NCBI GenBank assembly: GCA_029259745.1 | Contig: JAJDEO010000030.1 | Location: 1-47,656, forward strand | Source: Planctomycetota bacterium | Lineage (GTDB): Bacteria; Planctomycetota; B15-G4 | Direction: 5' to 3' | DNA: 47,656 nucleotides | Part shown: piece by piece, positions 31,907 to 41,303 of the stretch | Position numbering within the stretch: the first letter of the stretch is position 1 | How the letters are laid out: each line of letters begins with the position of its first letter | Made by a program: the position numbers and the translations under genes | Notes under the pieces: generated by a model | The model's input: only the letters and a program-made list of their open reading frames with translations | What the model was told of the DNA's origin: nothing | Databases searched by the model: none

Positions 31907-33217
31907 ATGTCTGACCACGTCAGTCTTCTACCTCTCGTCGCTCGTTTCATCGAGGACGACCCCGCACGCGCTGCACACCACCTCGAGCTCCTCGCCGAAG
32001 ACGCCGTCCTCGACATCCTCGAGGCACTCGAGCCCGTGCAGCTCGCGAAGCTCCTCGATCGACTCGACCCCGTGTTCCTTTCGCGGACGATCGCCGACTC
32101 GCCCGTCGAGCGCATCGCGCCGCTGCTCGGGAAGGCCGGCGCGTCCGTCTGCGCATCGGTGCTGTTGAACCTGCCCGACAGCAAGCAGCGTGACTTTCTC
32201 GACGCCATGCCGGAGGACACGCGAACGGAAGTGCAGGAGATCCTGACCTTCCCGGTCGGGAGCGCCGGGCGCGCGATGAAGACGGACCACACGGCGTTCA
32301 CGGGCGACACGACCGTCCGGAGGGCCGTCGAGCGCCTGCGGGCACGAGCCGGGAAGACGCGCCGACCTTCGAACATCTTCATCGTCGACGCGGAGAACAA
32401 GCTAGCCGGCATTCTCAGCATGCGCGACCTCGTCATCGCCTCCGACAACACGCCGCTCGAGGACCTCATGAACGCCACGGTGATCTCGGTCGCCCCGTTC
32501 GACGACGAGGCCATCGCCATGCGAATCCTCTCGGATCGCGGCTTCACCACCCTACCGGTCGTCGACGCTCAGCAACGTCTGCTCGGCGTCCTCCGCGCCA
32601 CGAACATGATCGAGAGCGCGCAGGAGTTAGCTGCCGAGGACATCCAGAAGCTCTTCGGTGTGGCCAAGGACGAACGCACCTCGTCGTCGCTCGGCTTCAG
32701 CCTCAAGAAGCGTCTGCCGTGGTTGCACATCAACCTCGCGACGGCCTTCCTCGCTGCCTCGGTGGTGGCGATGTTCGAGGGCATCATCGCCAAGATCACG
32801 GTGCTGGCGATCTACCTGCCCGTCGTCGCGGGCCAGGGCGGCAACGCTGGCGCTCAGTCGCTCGCGGTCGTCATGCGCGGACTCATCATGCGCGAGATCT
32901 CAGCGAACAACGTGCGGCGCGTGCTGATCAAGGAAGGACTCGTGGGCACCGTCAACGGCCTCGTCATCGGCGCCGTGACAGCGCTGATCGCATGGATCTG
33001 GAACGGCAATCCCTACCTCGGCCTCGTCATCGGCCTCGCAATGATCGTGAACCTGACCATCGCGGGACTGGCCGGCGCGGCGATCCCGATCATCATGAAG
33101 CGTGTCGGCCTCGACCCCGCCCAGTCGTCGAGCATCGTGCTCACGACCGTCACCGACGTCGTCGGATTCATGGCCTTCCTCGGCTTCGCCGTAGTGTTCC
33201 AAGACCTGCTGGTGTAG
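31907..33217 (+). CDS. mgtE: Magnesium transporter MgtE
   Basis: A 436-residue MgtE. N-terminal helical superhelix (1-~115, ALEPVQLAKLLDRLDPVFLS), two CBS domains (about 123-238, GILSMRDLVIASDNTPLEDL and TTLPVVDAQQRLLGVLRATN), a connecting helix, then five membrane helices with LPVVAGQGGNAGAQSLAVVM (305-324) and GLDPAQSSSIVLTTVTDVVG near 398-417 holding the conserved pore Asp. It is a cytoplasm-gated Mg2+ channel. No Mg-sensing riboswitch was recognised in the 269-bp divergent gap upstream. The stop codon lies within the base of a terminator hairpin. Confidence 0.96.
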   Translation: MSDHVSLLPLVARFIEDDPARAAHHLELLAEDAVLDILEALEPVQLAKLLDRLDPVFLSRTIADSPVERIAPLLGKAGASVCASVLLNLPDSKQRDFLDAMPEDTRTEVQEILTFPVGSAGRAMKTDHTAFTGDTTVRRAVERLRARAGKTRRPSNIFIVDAENKLAGILSMRDLVIASDNTPLEDLMNATVISVAPFDDEAIAMRILSDRGFTTLPVVDAQQRLLGVLRATNMIESAQELAAEDIQKLFGVAKDERTSSSLGFSLKKRLPWLHINLATAFLAASVVAMFEGIIAKITVLAIYLPVVAGQGGNAGAQSLAVVMRGLIMREISANNVRRVLIKEGLVGTVNGLVIGAVTALIAWIWNGNPYLGLVIGLAMIVNLTIAGLAGAAIPIIMKRVGLDPAQSSSIVLTTVTDVVGFMAFLGFAVVFQDLLV

Positions 33218-33236
33218 CAGCCTCTTGAAGGCTGCT
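33216..33236 (+). terminator. Terminator hairpin overlapping the mgtE stop
   Basis: AGCAGCC (33216-33222) pairs perfectly with GGCTGCT (33230-33236) around TCTTGAA. The stem begins inside the stop codon. Confidence 0.6.
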
Positions 33237-33246
33237 CCGAGTGTGC

Positions 33247-33307
33247 CTGTGCGAGTGTGGGAACGCAGGCGAATCGGTGAATTCGTCGAGGCTCCGCGCT
33301 CGCACAG
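33247..33307. repeat. Inverted repeat with nested hairpin (mgtE-slyD gap)
   Basis: CTGTGCGAG (33247-33255) and CTCGCACAG (33299-33307) form a perfect 9-bp dyad enclosing CGAAT/ATTCG (33270-33274/33281-33285). It lies in the 221-bp convergent gap and may act as the slyD terminator or be an independent RNA. Confidence 0.45.
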
Positions 33308-33438
33308 ACGCGCTCGGGTGTGTGCGGGTAAACGCGCCGATCCCTTGCCACGAACCCACAGTCACGCTCGCGCGACGTTCGTCGTGAGAAGTTCAGGCTT
33401 ACCCGCTCTCGGTCAGCTTACGTCGACGAGCAACAGCC

Positions 33439-33933
33439 TCAGTGCGCGTGACCGCCGGGGCCGTGCGGGTGGCCGTGCTGCTGCTCTTCGTCGCTCGCGT
33501 CGCGGATGCCCTTGACCTCGATGGCGAAGTTGAGCGTCTTGCCGGCGAGCGGGTGGTTGAAGTCGACCGTGACCGTCTCACCCTCCATGGCCGTGATCGT
33601 TCCCATCACGGTGTTCCCGGCTTCGTCCTGCGCCTGAAACTGCATGTCGATAGCCAGCTCGGCGTCGTCGGGGAAGGCCGACTTGTTCACCTGCTGGACC
33701 GCGTCGGGAATCCGCTCGCCGTAGCCGTCTTCCGGCGTCACGACGGCATCGAAAGAAGAGCCGACGGGCTTGCCGTCGAGCTGCTTCTCGAGCCCAGGCA
33801 CGATGTTTTCGGCACCGTGCAGGTAAGCCAGCGGATCGCCGCCCTTCGACGTGTCGACCGTCTGGCCGTCATCCAAGGTGAGCGTGTAATGGATTGTGAC
33901 GACCTTCCCGGCCGTGATGGTTTCGGAGCTCAT
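33439..33933 (-). CDS. slyD: SlyD-type FKBP peptidyl-prolyl isomerase
   Basis: A 164-residue SlyD-like isomerase: KVVTIHYTLTLDDGQTVDTS (FKBP start), PLAYLHGAENIVPGLEKQLD, SFDAVVTPEDGYGERIPDAV, then the insert-in-flap chaperone domain (VNKSAFPDDAELAIDMQFQA), GETVTVDFNHPLAGKTLNFA and a His-rich metal-binding tail (QQHGHPHGPGGHAH). SlyD proteins speed proline isomerisation and deliver nickel to hydrogenase in some bacteria. The length is shorter than E. coli SlyD (196) because the tail is brief. Start ATG 33933 fits the family; ATG 33945 is possible. Confidence 0.94.
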   Translation of the reverse strand: MSSETITAGKVVTIHYTLTLDDGQTVDTSKGGDPLAYLHGAENIVPGLEKQLDGKPVGSSFDAVVTPEDGYGERIPDAVQQVNKSAFPDDAELAIDMQFQAQDEAGNTVMGTITAMEGETVTVDFNHPLAGKTLNFAIEVKGIRDASDEEQQHGHPHGPGGHAH

Positions 33934-34061
33934 GCCCGGGAGCATAGACAAACGAGGTTGTTCCTCGAAATGCCCTTCGCGTGGGAGGCTCGTTTGGATA
34001 CTCCGACGGCGGGGACTCTCGCTCCTGAGACGCGGAATCGACGTCGACGAGGAGATTGACG

Positions 34062-34241
34062 ATGCCTGCGCTCGCGATGTTCTCGCCGACCGAATGCGAC
34101 GCCAGCAGCGCCTGCGACGACTGGTACCGCTACAAGGCGCCCGCGGCGCTGGTCGCCGAGATCGAGCGACAGCTGCTCGAGATCCACGGGATGCACCACC
34201 TGCCTGACGTCGTCGATGCGAGCTTCCGCGACTGGGGATGA
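34062..34241 (+). CDS. Small protein of unknown function (59 aa)
   Basis: A short gene with a good ribosome site (AGGAG, 8 nt before ATG 34062). The product holds FSPTECDASSACDDWYRYKA then PAALVAEIERQLLEIHGMHH: an acidic, two-Cys start and an amphipathic helix. I recognise no family. The ribosome site and codon pattern favour a real gene; the short length keeps it uncertain. The next 252 bp (34242-34493) hold nothing I can support. Confidence 0.5.
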   Translation: MPALAMFSPTECDASSACDDWYRYKAPAALVAEIERQLLEIHGMHHLPDVVDASFRDWG

Positions 34242-34493
34242 TGACCCGTTCGGCGGCGGCTGGAACAGCTGGAACATCGGTGTCGACAGCGCCGCGGTAC
34301 GGGCATCGTCACGCCGAAGCGCGGCACGCCGGTTCATATCTGCGGCGAGGCCTCCGACGCACAAGGCTGAGTGGAGGGCGCGCTCCAGCCCGCCGACATC
34401 CTGCTCCGCGAGACGTTCGGTCTCTGCTCGCCCATATGAGCGACACGCTTCCACCGGGTGGATCGCCAACCAACCTCTAAACGCACATTAAAT

Positions 34494-35021
34494 CTACTTC
34501 TTTCGCGCCTTCGCTTGACCAAGTCGCAGGATCGCCTGGCCACCGCGCTCACCGAGGTGCCAGATCAGGTGGACCTCGCCGCGGGTCACGTAGTGGAGCC
34601 CCATCGACATGTGCTCGGTCGCGTAGCCGGGCTCGATCGCTTCGAAGACGAGCGGCACGGCCTGCTGACCGTCGACGAGGAACCAGCGCAGGTTCCCCGA
34701 GTCTCCGACCGTGAAGGCCATGCGGTAGCGGCCCGGGGCAAAAGGACGCCCGGCGATCTGGAAAGGCACGTCAACCGACAGGCCGCCCGCGAACGCGAGC
34801 AGAGCCTGGAGCTGCTTCTGACGCCGGGCCAAGTCGTCGCTGTCGGGGGCTGAATAGTCGGAAAGATCCCTGCCGACCTGCCTCCATTCGATCTCGACGT
34901 CGTGACTGGTGTCGGGGATTCGGAGCGAAGCCCCGGCGTCGGGAGCCGAGTCCACGAGGTGTACCGCCGCCCCACTGAGTCCACACGCGAGCACAGCCGC
35001 GAGAAGTCGTCGCCAGATCAT
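34494..35021 (-). CDS. Exported protein of unknown function
   Basis: A 175-residue protein with a signal peptide (RRLLAAVLACGLSGAAVHLV). The mature part has LARRQKQLQALLAFAGGLSV (helix) then a beta domain, FAPGRYRMAFTVGDSGNLRW FLVDGQQAVPLVFEAIEP (split for readability), which faintly resembles DUF2911-like small beta proteins ('aG.Y.l....' ). I do not assign a family. It ends in basic residues (GQAKARKK). It is divergent from the FAD oxidoreductase gene with a 216-bp gap. Confidence 0.72.
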   Translation of the reverse strand: MIWRRLLAAVLACGLSGAAVHLVDSAPDAGASLRIPDTSHDVEIEWRQVGRDLSDYSAPDSDDLARRQKQLQALLAFAGGLSVDVPFQIAGRPFAPGRYRMAFTVGDSGNLRWFLVDGQQAVPLVFEAIEPGYATEHMSMGLHYVTRGEVHLIWHLGERGGQAILRLGQAKARKK

Positions 35022-35237
35022 CGAGTTGTCTCCGAGTCAGTCGCTGCACAACATAGCGGCAGCAGGCGCCATACATCTTGACGTCGTTCATCACTCGAGC
35101 GTGACAAGGAGACGTCCGCCAGGCCCTGCGGACCGACGAAAGAGCCGCTCGACCCGCCCCGACGAGCCCAGACGCCGAGAGATTCGATGCTCGTCGAGGG
35201 TGCGCGCTCCTTGTCCCTGCATCCGCCACCGTGAAGA

Positions 35238-36626
35238 ATGACCGCCATGGGCGCACGCATAGCCATTGCTGGAGGCGGACCGACCGGCCTGATGATGGGT
35301 CGGCTCCTCGCCAAGGACGGTCACACCGTCGAAGTCTTCGAAGCGGCCCACGAAATCGGCGGGCTGTGCCGGAGTATGGACGTCGACGGATACACGATGG
35401 ACCTCGCGGGTGGGCACATCATGTTCACGCGCGATCAACGCGTGTCGGACTTCTGGGACGAACTCTACGCCGACGGCGAGGTCTGCACCCACGAGCGCCA
35501 GACGCGGATCCTGCACCAGCCGAACCACTTCGTCTCGTACCCCTTCGAGAACGCCCTCGGCGAGCTCCCGCTCGAGCACAACCTCGACTGCACCGAGGGC
35601 ACGATCCGCGCGCGCCTCGAGCGCGACCGCATTCCCGAGCCCGACAACTTCGCCGACTGGATCCGGTGGAAGATGGGCGACGGCGTCGCGAAGCACTTCA
35701 TGGAGCCCTACAACCGCAAGATCTGGAAGGCTGACCTGCGCGAGATGAACACGAAGTGGATCGCCGGTCGCGTGCCGGATGCTCCCTTCGAAGACGTCCT
35801 GCGTGCCTCGCTCGGCGACACCACCGAGGGCTACACGCATCAGTCGGTGTTCCGCTATCCGCTGCGCGGTGGCTTCGCGGACATCCACGACCGCATCGCC
35901 GAGCCGATCCGCGACTCGATCCGCTTGAACCATCGCGTCGAGGCGATCGAGCGCGCGCCAGACGGCCGCACGTGGCTCGTCGACGGCCAGCCCTTCGACC
36001 ACGTCATCTCGACCGTTCCGCTGCAGCACCTGCCGAAGATCCTCGTCGGCATGGACGCGGCCGCCGCTGATGCCGCCCGCCGCATGCAGTTCCGCGGCGT
36101 CGCCTGCTACCTGCTCGGCATCGAGGAAGACCTCGTCGAGCCCTACAGCTGGGTGTATCTGCCGCACGACTCGATGGGCCCGACGAACCGCATCACGTAC
36201 CTCTCGAACTACAGCCCCGAGAATGCGCCGACGGGCAAAGGCTCGATCCTCGCCGAGGTGACCTACAACCCCGACACGCCGCCGAGCGCTGGAGCGGACG
36301 GCCAGCGACTCGTTGCCGAGGGGCTGCAGTCGGCTGGGTTGCTCGAAGCCGATCGCGTGCAGGTCTCGCACGGCGTGCTCAATCCCGTCAGCTACATCCT
36401 CTACGACCTCGACTTCGAGGCGAAGCGCAACACGATCCTCGATCACCTCGACGGCCTCGAGGGCTTCCACGCGATCGGGCGCTTCGGCCGCTACGAGTAT
36501 CACAACAGCGACCAGTGCCTCGCGCGCGCCTTCGGCCTGCACGAACGCCTCGCACCGATCCTCGAAGCCGGCGGTGGCGACGACCGCTACGCCGTCGAAG
36601 GACCACCCGGCGAGACCGGGCGATGA
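35238..36626 (+). CDS. FAD-dependent oxidoreductase, UDP-galactopyranose-mutase/PPOX-like
   Basis: A 462-residue flavoprotein. Rossmann motif RIAIAGGGPTGLMMGRLLAK with ending Glu (about 7-36, EVFEAAHEIGGLCRS) binds FAD ADP; GGHIMFTRD follows. The middle (FVSYPFENALGELPLEHNLD; FMEPYNRKIWKADLREMNTK W) is like UDP-galactopyranose mutase and related amine-oxidase-fold enzymes of envelope glycan synthesis, and FHAIGRFGRYEYHNSDQCLA near the end is the second FAD-binding region. Substrate cannot be told. The following glycosyltransferase, 25 bp downstream, supports a role in cell-envelope polysaccharide. Start ATG 35238, or 35247. Confidence 0.88.
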   Translation: MTAMGARIAIAGGGPTGLMMGRLLAKDGHTVEVFEAAHEIGGLCRSMDVDGYTMDLAGGHIMFTRDQRVSDFWDELYADGEVCTHERQTRILHQPNHFVSYPFENALGELPLEHNLDCTEGTIRARLERDRIPEPDNFADWIRWKMGDGVAKHFMEPYNRKIWKADLREMNTKWIAGRVPDAPFEDVLRASLGDTTEGYTHQSVFRYPLRGGFADIHDRIAEPIRDSIRLNHRVEAIERAPDGRTWLVDGQPFDHVISTVPLQHLPKILVGMDAAAADAARRMQFRGVACYLLGIEEDLVEPYSWVYLPHDSMGPTNRITYLSNYSPENAPTGKGSILAEVTYNPDTPPSAGADGQRLVAEGLQSAGLLEADRVQVSHGVLNPVSYILYDLDFEAKRNTILDHLDGLEGFHAIGRFGRYEYHNSDQCLARAFGLHERLAPILEAGGGDDRYAVEGPPGETGR

Positions 36627-36651
36627 GCGCGCCTCCCCAGAGCCGCAGCGC

Positions 36652-37620
36652 GTGAAGACGCGCCCGGCAGACGGCCTCGTCTCGCTCGTCATCCCGACGT
36701 GGAACGGGGGCGAGCTGTTCGACCTCGTGCTCGCCGCGTGGCGCGCGCAGGAGGGCTTCTCCGACATGGACATCTGCTGCCCCGACTCGGGCTCGAGCGA
36801 TGGCACGGTGGAGGTGATCCGGCGACGCGGCGCGCGCACGCTCCCGATCCCGCAGCGCATGTTCAATCACGGCGAGACGCGCAACCGCGCCGTCGCGACG
36901 ACGCACAGCAAGTACGTCATCCTGTCCGTGCAAGACGCCTTGCCGCTGTCGACGAAACTCGTGCGTTCGCTGATCGATCCGATGGAAGCGGACGCCAGCT
37001 TGAGCGCGACGTTCGGACGTCAGCAGCCGCGACCCGACTGTCACCCGGTGCTCGCCGAGCGGATCGGCAACTGGGCCGGCGGCTCCGAGCTCGTCGTGCA
37101 GGAGCTCGGTGATGACGAGTGGCGCGACCTCAACCCCTTCGAGCGTCTCGCCTTGATCCGCTACGACCACGTCATCGCCTGCATGCGCCGCTCGGCCTGG
37201 GAACGCCAGCGCTTCGAGCACGTGCGCTTCGGCGAGGACGTCACGTGGGCCTCGCGCGTGATCCGCGGCGGCGGACGCATCGCGTTCGTGCCCGACGCGG
37301 TCGTCGAACACAGCCATAACCGCTCGGCCTGGGACGAGGCGCGGCGCATCTACTGCGACCACGCGAACCTCAAGAAGCTCGTCGGTCTCACCACCGTTCC
37401 GCAGCGCAAGTTGATCGGCCCGAACGTCGAAGCTGCGAGGGCGCACTATCATCACCTGATCGACCAGCGCACGGACGTCGACGCCACCACGCTCAGCAAC
37501 TGGCACGAGTGGGCCGAGCAGCTGGCCTACTACGAGAACTGGGCGCAGTACCTCGGCGCCAACTACTCTCAGAGCTGGTGGTTCAAGCCGTTCGACAGCT
37601 GGCTCCGCAAACACATCTGA
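36652..37620 (+). CDS. Family 2 glycosyltransferase
   Basis: A 322-residue GT-A glycosyltransferase. GLVSLVIPTWNGGELFDLVL starts the nucleotide-sugar domain, CCPDSGSSDGTVEVIRRRGA follows (the D-S-SSDGT motif), then FNHGETRNRAVATTHSKYVI and FGEDVTWASRVIRGGGRIAF with the ED acidic pair. The C-terminal part (YCDHANLKKLVGLTTV, WHEWAEQLAYYENWAQYLGA) is typical of rhamnosyl/GT2 enzymes acting on envelope glycans. No ATG is available in frame before the domain, so I take GTG 36652, 25 bp after the FAD enzyme. Acceptor unknown. Confidence 0.9.
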   Translation: MKTRPADGLVSLVIPTWNGGELFDLVLAAWRAQEGFSDMDICCPDSGSSDGTVEVIRRRGARTLPIPQRMFNHGETRNRAVATTHSKYVILSVQDALPLSTKLVRSLIDPMEADASLSATFGRQQPRPDCHPVLAERIGNWAGGSELVVQELGDDEWRDLNPFERLALIRYDHVIACMRRSAWERQRFEHVRFGEDVTWASRVIRGGGRIAFVPDAVVEHSHNRSAWDEARRIYCDHANLKKLVGLTTVPQRKLIGPNVEAARAHYHHLIDQRTDVDATTLSNWHEWAEQLAYYENWAQYLGANYSQSWWFKPFDSWLRKHI

Positions 37621-37681
37621 TCGGAGCGCAACCGCGCGCCCGCGCAGCGGTTTGGCTCTCTTCTCCCCCGATCCGACCTCG

Positions 37682-39658
37682 ATGACCTCGCCCGCTCCCA
37701 TGCGCCTGATCGCTGCCACCCTCGCCGTGTCGCTCCTGGCGGCCTGCACCGACAGCGACAAGGCGCCGTTCGTCCCGGCGCCCGGCGCCCTACCGCGCAC
37801 GGTCGTCCTCATCAGTCTCGACACGCTGCGCGCCGATCGGCTCGGCATCCACGGCAACACGCCCGACGTCTCACCGCGCATCGACGCGCTCGCGAACGAC
37901 GCGATCGTCTACGACCGCGCCTTCGCGCCGGCTCCCTGGACGCTGCCCTCGCACATGTCGATGCTCACGGGCCTCGACCCCGTCGCCCACGGCATGCGCA
38001 ACGACGACCACCGACTCGCGCCTGGCATCGTCACGCTCGCCGAGGCACTCCAAGAAGAGGGATTCCTGACGGCCGCGTTCACGGACGGCGGGTTCGTCGA
38101 CAGCGCCTACGGCTTCGCGGACGGTTTCACCGACTACGAGGACGACCGCGACGGCGACCAAGAGGACAACGGCTGGAAGCGCATCCTCCCCGATGCGATC
38201 GACTGGCTCGAAGACCTCGACGACACCGAGCGCGCGTTCGTCTTCCTGCACACGTTCGACGCCCACGCGCCGTTCCGCAACGAGTCGCCCTACCCGGACG
38301 TCGTCGAGGAGTTCCGCAAGCGGCCCGTCGGCAACAACCCGCGCGACCATCTGCTGCCGCGCCTCGAGTACTTCGGTCAGCAGGCGAAGTTCGAGCTGCA
38401 CGAGTACGGACGTCTCGAAGAGCTGCTCAACGACTACGACGCCGGCGTCCATATCGCCGACCGTGGGACAGGCGCGATCGTCGACACGCTGCGCGAGCTC
38501 GGTCGCTACGACGACGCGCTCATCATCGTCACGTCCGACCACGGCGAGTCGATGCTCGAGCAGGGCCTGCACGTCGGCCACGGGATGTTCCTCTCGAGCA
38601 ACGAGACGCACATCCCGCTCGTCATGAAGCTGCCCGGCGGCCGCCACGCGGGAACGCGTTCTCATGCCATCGTCGACCTCGTCGACATCGCGCCCACGGT
38701 GCTCGATGTCGTCGAGGCTCCCGCCGTCGCCGACATGCAGGGACAAAGTCTCGCGGCCGTCGCCGACGGCGCAAAGCGCACCCGCAGCGCGCTGCTCCAG
38801 CTCTCCGGCAACATCAACACGTTCGCGCTCATCACGCCCGAGTACCGCTACCACACGCCGATCTTCGGCAACACGATGGCGATCGCGAACCGTCACCTCG
38901 CCGCCGTCACGCCGCCGATGGGCAACTGGTCCAAGCCCGTGCAGGGCAAGAACGGCGAGGAGATGAAGTACGACAAGCGCACCGATCCGCTCGGCCTCAA
39001 GGACCACTTCGAGCGCACCGAGGAGCTGTACGAACTCGACACGCCGACCGAGGCGATGAAGGACCTCGCGGGGCTGCGGCCGGACGTCACGAGCGCGCTG
39101 CGCGAGACGTTCCTCGACATGCTCGACGAGTCGGTCGCGCTCGGCGACGCGCTCATCGCGCGCGAAGGGGCGGGCGTCAAGGGCGCCACGTCGTCGTCGA
39201 GCAAGGAGCAGCTCGAGAAGCTCGGCTACGTGGACGTCGGTAAGCCATCGAACGCCGAGGGCGCAGAGACGCCCGACCCGCGTCGCACCGACCGCATCAT
39301 GCGCGAGGCTCTTCCGAAGCTCGTGAGCAAGCTCTCCCGCAAGGGACACGTGCCGCCCGACACGAAGGCGCTCGCGTCCGTCGACCGCCAGGTGCATCAG
39401 CTGCGCCTGCTGCTCGCTGGTGGCGCCGACCTGCCGAAACACGAAGTCGTCACGCGCTGCCGCGATGCCGGCAGCCTCTACATCGACTGGGCGGAGGCGA
39501 ACCCGGCGTTCGCGTCGCGCGCGATCTGGCGCATGTTCGAGCTCAACGAACTCGCGAAGTCGGACGGCGTCGCGCTCGACATCGAGCCGTGGCTCGAACG
39601 CGGCAAGAAGGCCTTGGAGACGATCCATGGCGACCCGGAAGACGACGACGGTCGCTGA
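37682..39658 (+). CDS. Alkaline-phosphatase-superfamily (sulfatase-like) lipoprotein
   Basis: A 658-residue putative lipoprotein (signal with LLAAC at 19-23). TVVLISLDTLRADRLGIHG supplies metal-binding Asp47; the nucleophile region reads PWTLPSHMSMLTG, with Thr87 where sulfatases have Cys or Ser (C/S-x-P-S/A-R). TSDHGESMLEQGLHVGHG holds the second metal-site Asp-His. So this belongs to the sulfatase/phosphoester-transferase superfamily but lacks the formylglycine site; sulfatase activity is not supported. The C-terminal ~200 residues are helical and unassigned. It starts 61 bp after the glycosyltransferase and overlaps the next gene by 32 bp. Confidence 0.88.
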   Translation: MTSPAPMRLIAATLAVSLLAACTDSDKAPFVPAPGALPRTVVLISLDTLRADRLGIHGNTPDVSPRIDALANDAIVYDRAFAPAPWTLPSHMSMLTGLDPVAHGMRNDDHRLAPGIVTLAEALQEEGFLTAAFTDGGFVDSAYGFADGFTDYEDDRDGDQEDNGWKRILPDAIDWLEDLDDTERAFVFLHTFDAHAPFRNESPYPDVVEEFRKRPVGNNPRDHLLPRLEYFGQQAKFELHEYGRLEELLNDYDAGVHIADRGTGAIVDTLRELGRYDDALIIVTSDHGESMLEQGLHVGHGMFLSSNETHIPLVMKLPGGRHAGTRSHAIVDLVDIAPTVLDVVEAPAVADMQGQSLAAVADGAKRTRSALLQLSGNINTFALITPEYRYHTPIFGNTMAIANRHLAAVTPPMGNWSKPVQGKNGEEMKYDKRTDPLGLKDHFERTEELYELDTPTEAMKDLAGLRPDVTSALRETFLDMLDESVALGDALIAREGAGVKGATSSSSKEQLEKLGYVDVGKPSNAEGAETPDPRRTDRIMREALPKLVSKLSRKGHVPPDTKALASVDRQVHQLRLLLAGGADLPKHEVVTRCRDAGSLYIDWAEANPAFASRAIWRMFELNELAKSDGVALDIEPWLERGKKALETIHGDPEDDDGR

Positions 39659-41063
39659 GCCGCGCAAGCGCGGGAGGCTCCTCGCGGCGGTCGCGCTCGT
39701 CGCGGCGCTCGTCGTTCCGGGCTGCGATGCGGCGCGGCACGACATCGACGAGGACACGATCGTCCTCGCGGCGGCGAACACCTTCGCGTCGGGACGCACG
39801 GCGGAGCTGCTCGAGGACGCTCTGAGCGTCGCAGACATCTGCGGCGCGGTGCGTGTCCGCTACGTGCCGCTCGCCTCGTCGCACCCGCGTGACATCGCGA
39901 CGGCGCTCGACGGCGAGTCGCGCTGCACGATCGCCGTGATCGGCGATCGGTCACTGCTCATGAACGTCGACCCCGAGGGCCTGCCCGCGGACATCGACGG
40001 ACTCATCGTGCGACGCGTCGATCTCGCCGCGCTGCTGGACCGCGTCCGGGCGCTGCGTGACGACGGCGTCCTCATCGCCACGGCCCCGCTCGGCATCGCC
40101 GGCCATGTGGAAACTCCCGAGCTGGTGAGCGTCGCCGAGGCCCTGCGCGAGGCCCAACTCGTCGACGTCGATCTCCAAGCGATCTTCACGCCCCTCCAAC
40201 ACCGCGAGCTCTTCGTGCGCGGTGCCGACGTCCTCGACGAGCTCGGCGAAGAGCTGCTCGCACGCGAACTCGTCAGCGGGATCGTGGACGGCAGCGTCGA
40301 TGTCCCGCACCGCAACGCCGCCGAGGCGGCCGCACGACTCGAGACCGCGGCGTTCGACGCATGGCTTCACGAGGGCAACCTCGCGAAGGCGGCCGCGCTG
40401 CTCGCGCTGGCCGAAGACACGCCGGCCGCCTCGACGCGGCAGGCCGCACGTCGAGCGGCGCTGCACACGGCCCTCGAAGGCTGGAACGGCGGCGCGGCCT
40501 TCGCGAGCTTCGACGAGCATGCGCCCGACCCCGACGCGCCTGGCCTCGCCCTCGCCCTTGCTCTTGCCAACCGCGCACCTCGCGACTGGATTCCATCCGA
40601 CCCCGTCGAAGCTGGACTCGTCGCGGCCTCTCTGAGCCTCAGCGCAGGTGACGACACGGCAGCGGCGGCACGCGTCGCCGCGCTCGTCGCACAGCACCCC
40701 CACCGTCTCGACGCGTGGCTCGGCATGCAGCTCATGTCACTCGCCCGCGCGACGCCCGAGCGCCTGCGCGGACGCGCGATCCGCGCCCTCGAAGCCCACT
40801 CGCACCTCGCCATCGACGCGCGCGATGCGCTCCGCGTGAGCAACCCATGGCCGCAGTCGGCCCCATCGATTCTGCCGGCACTCATCGCCGCGCAACGTCC
40901 CTTCGCGCAGCACACCCCGTCGGGACCGTGGTTCGACACGGCACGCCGCCGCGCGCGCCTCGGCTTCCCCGAAGTCGCCACACTCCACCTCGACGCTGCC
41001 ATCGAACAGCACCGCGACCTCCACCCGATCGCGTTGGCGCTGCGCGAGGCCCTCCAGCACTGA
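39627..41063 (+). CDS. Lipoprotein of unknown function with helical repeats
   Basis: A 478-residue protein with an N-terminal anchor or lipobox (ALVAALVVPGCDAA, Cys about residue 33). The first part has TIVLAAANTFASGRTAELLE and a possible alternating strand/helix layout (CTIAVIGDRSLLMNVDPEGL, VLIATAPLGIAGHVETPELV), reminiscent of SGNH-hydrolase-like chains without the GDS motif; later parts are Ala-rich helical (TPR-like) repeats. Family not recognised. GGAG 8 nt before ATG 39627 supports a start inside the upstream gene (32-bp overlap in another frame), so the pair is translationally coupled. Confidence 0.82.
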   Translation: MATRKTTTVAEPRKRGRLLAAVALVAALVVPGCDAARHDIDEDTIVLAAANTFASGRTAELLEDALSVADICGAVRVRYVPLASSHPRDIATALDGESRCTIAVIGDRSLLMNVDPEGLPADIDGLIVRRVDLAALLDRVRALRDDGVLIATAPLGIAGHVETPELVSVAEALREAQLVDVDLQAIFTPLQHRELFVRGADVLDELGEELLARELVSGIVDGSVDVPHRNAAEAAARLETAAFDAWLHEGNLAKAAALLALAEDTPAASTRQAARRAALHTALEGWNGGAAFASFDEHAPDPDAPGLALALALANRAPRDWIPSDPVEAGLVAASLSLSAGDDTAAAARVAALVAQHPHRLDAWLGMQLMSLARATPERLRGRAIRALEAHSHLAIDARDALRVSNPWPQSAPSILPALIAAQRPFAQHTPSGPWFDTARRRARLGFPEVATLHLDAAIEQHRDLHPIALALREALQH

Positions 41064-41303
41064 GCGATCGACACGCAGTCGCTCGTGGGCGCAGACGCGA
41101 GGGCACGCGCTGTCCGGTTCCGCGGCGACCATCGGAACCCTGAAGAAACGTCCCCAGCTCAGCATGCCGACGAGCATCGGCTCGAGCGATCGACCGAACT
41201 CCGCGAGCTCGCATTCCACGCTTGGTGGCACTTCGGCGTAGGCCTGCCTCGTGACGTGAACTGAGCGCGCGGCGCTCGTCAGAGCCGACGAGGTCGACCG
41301 GGC

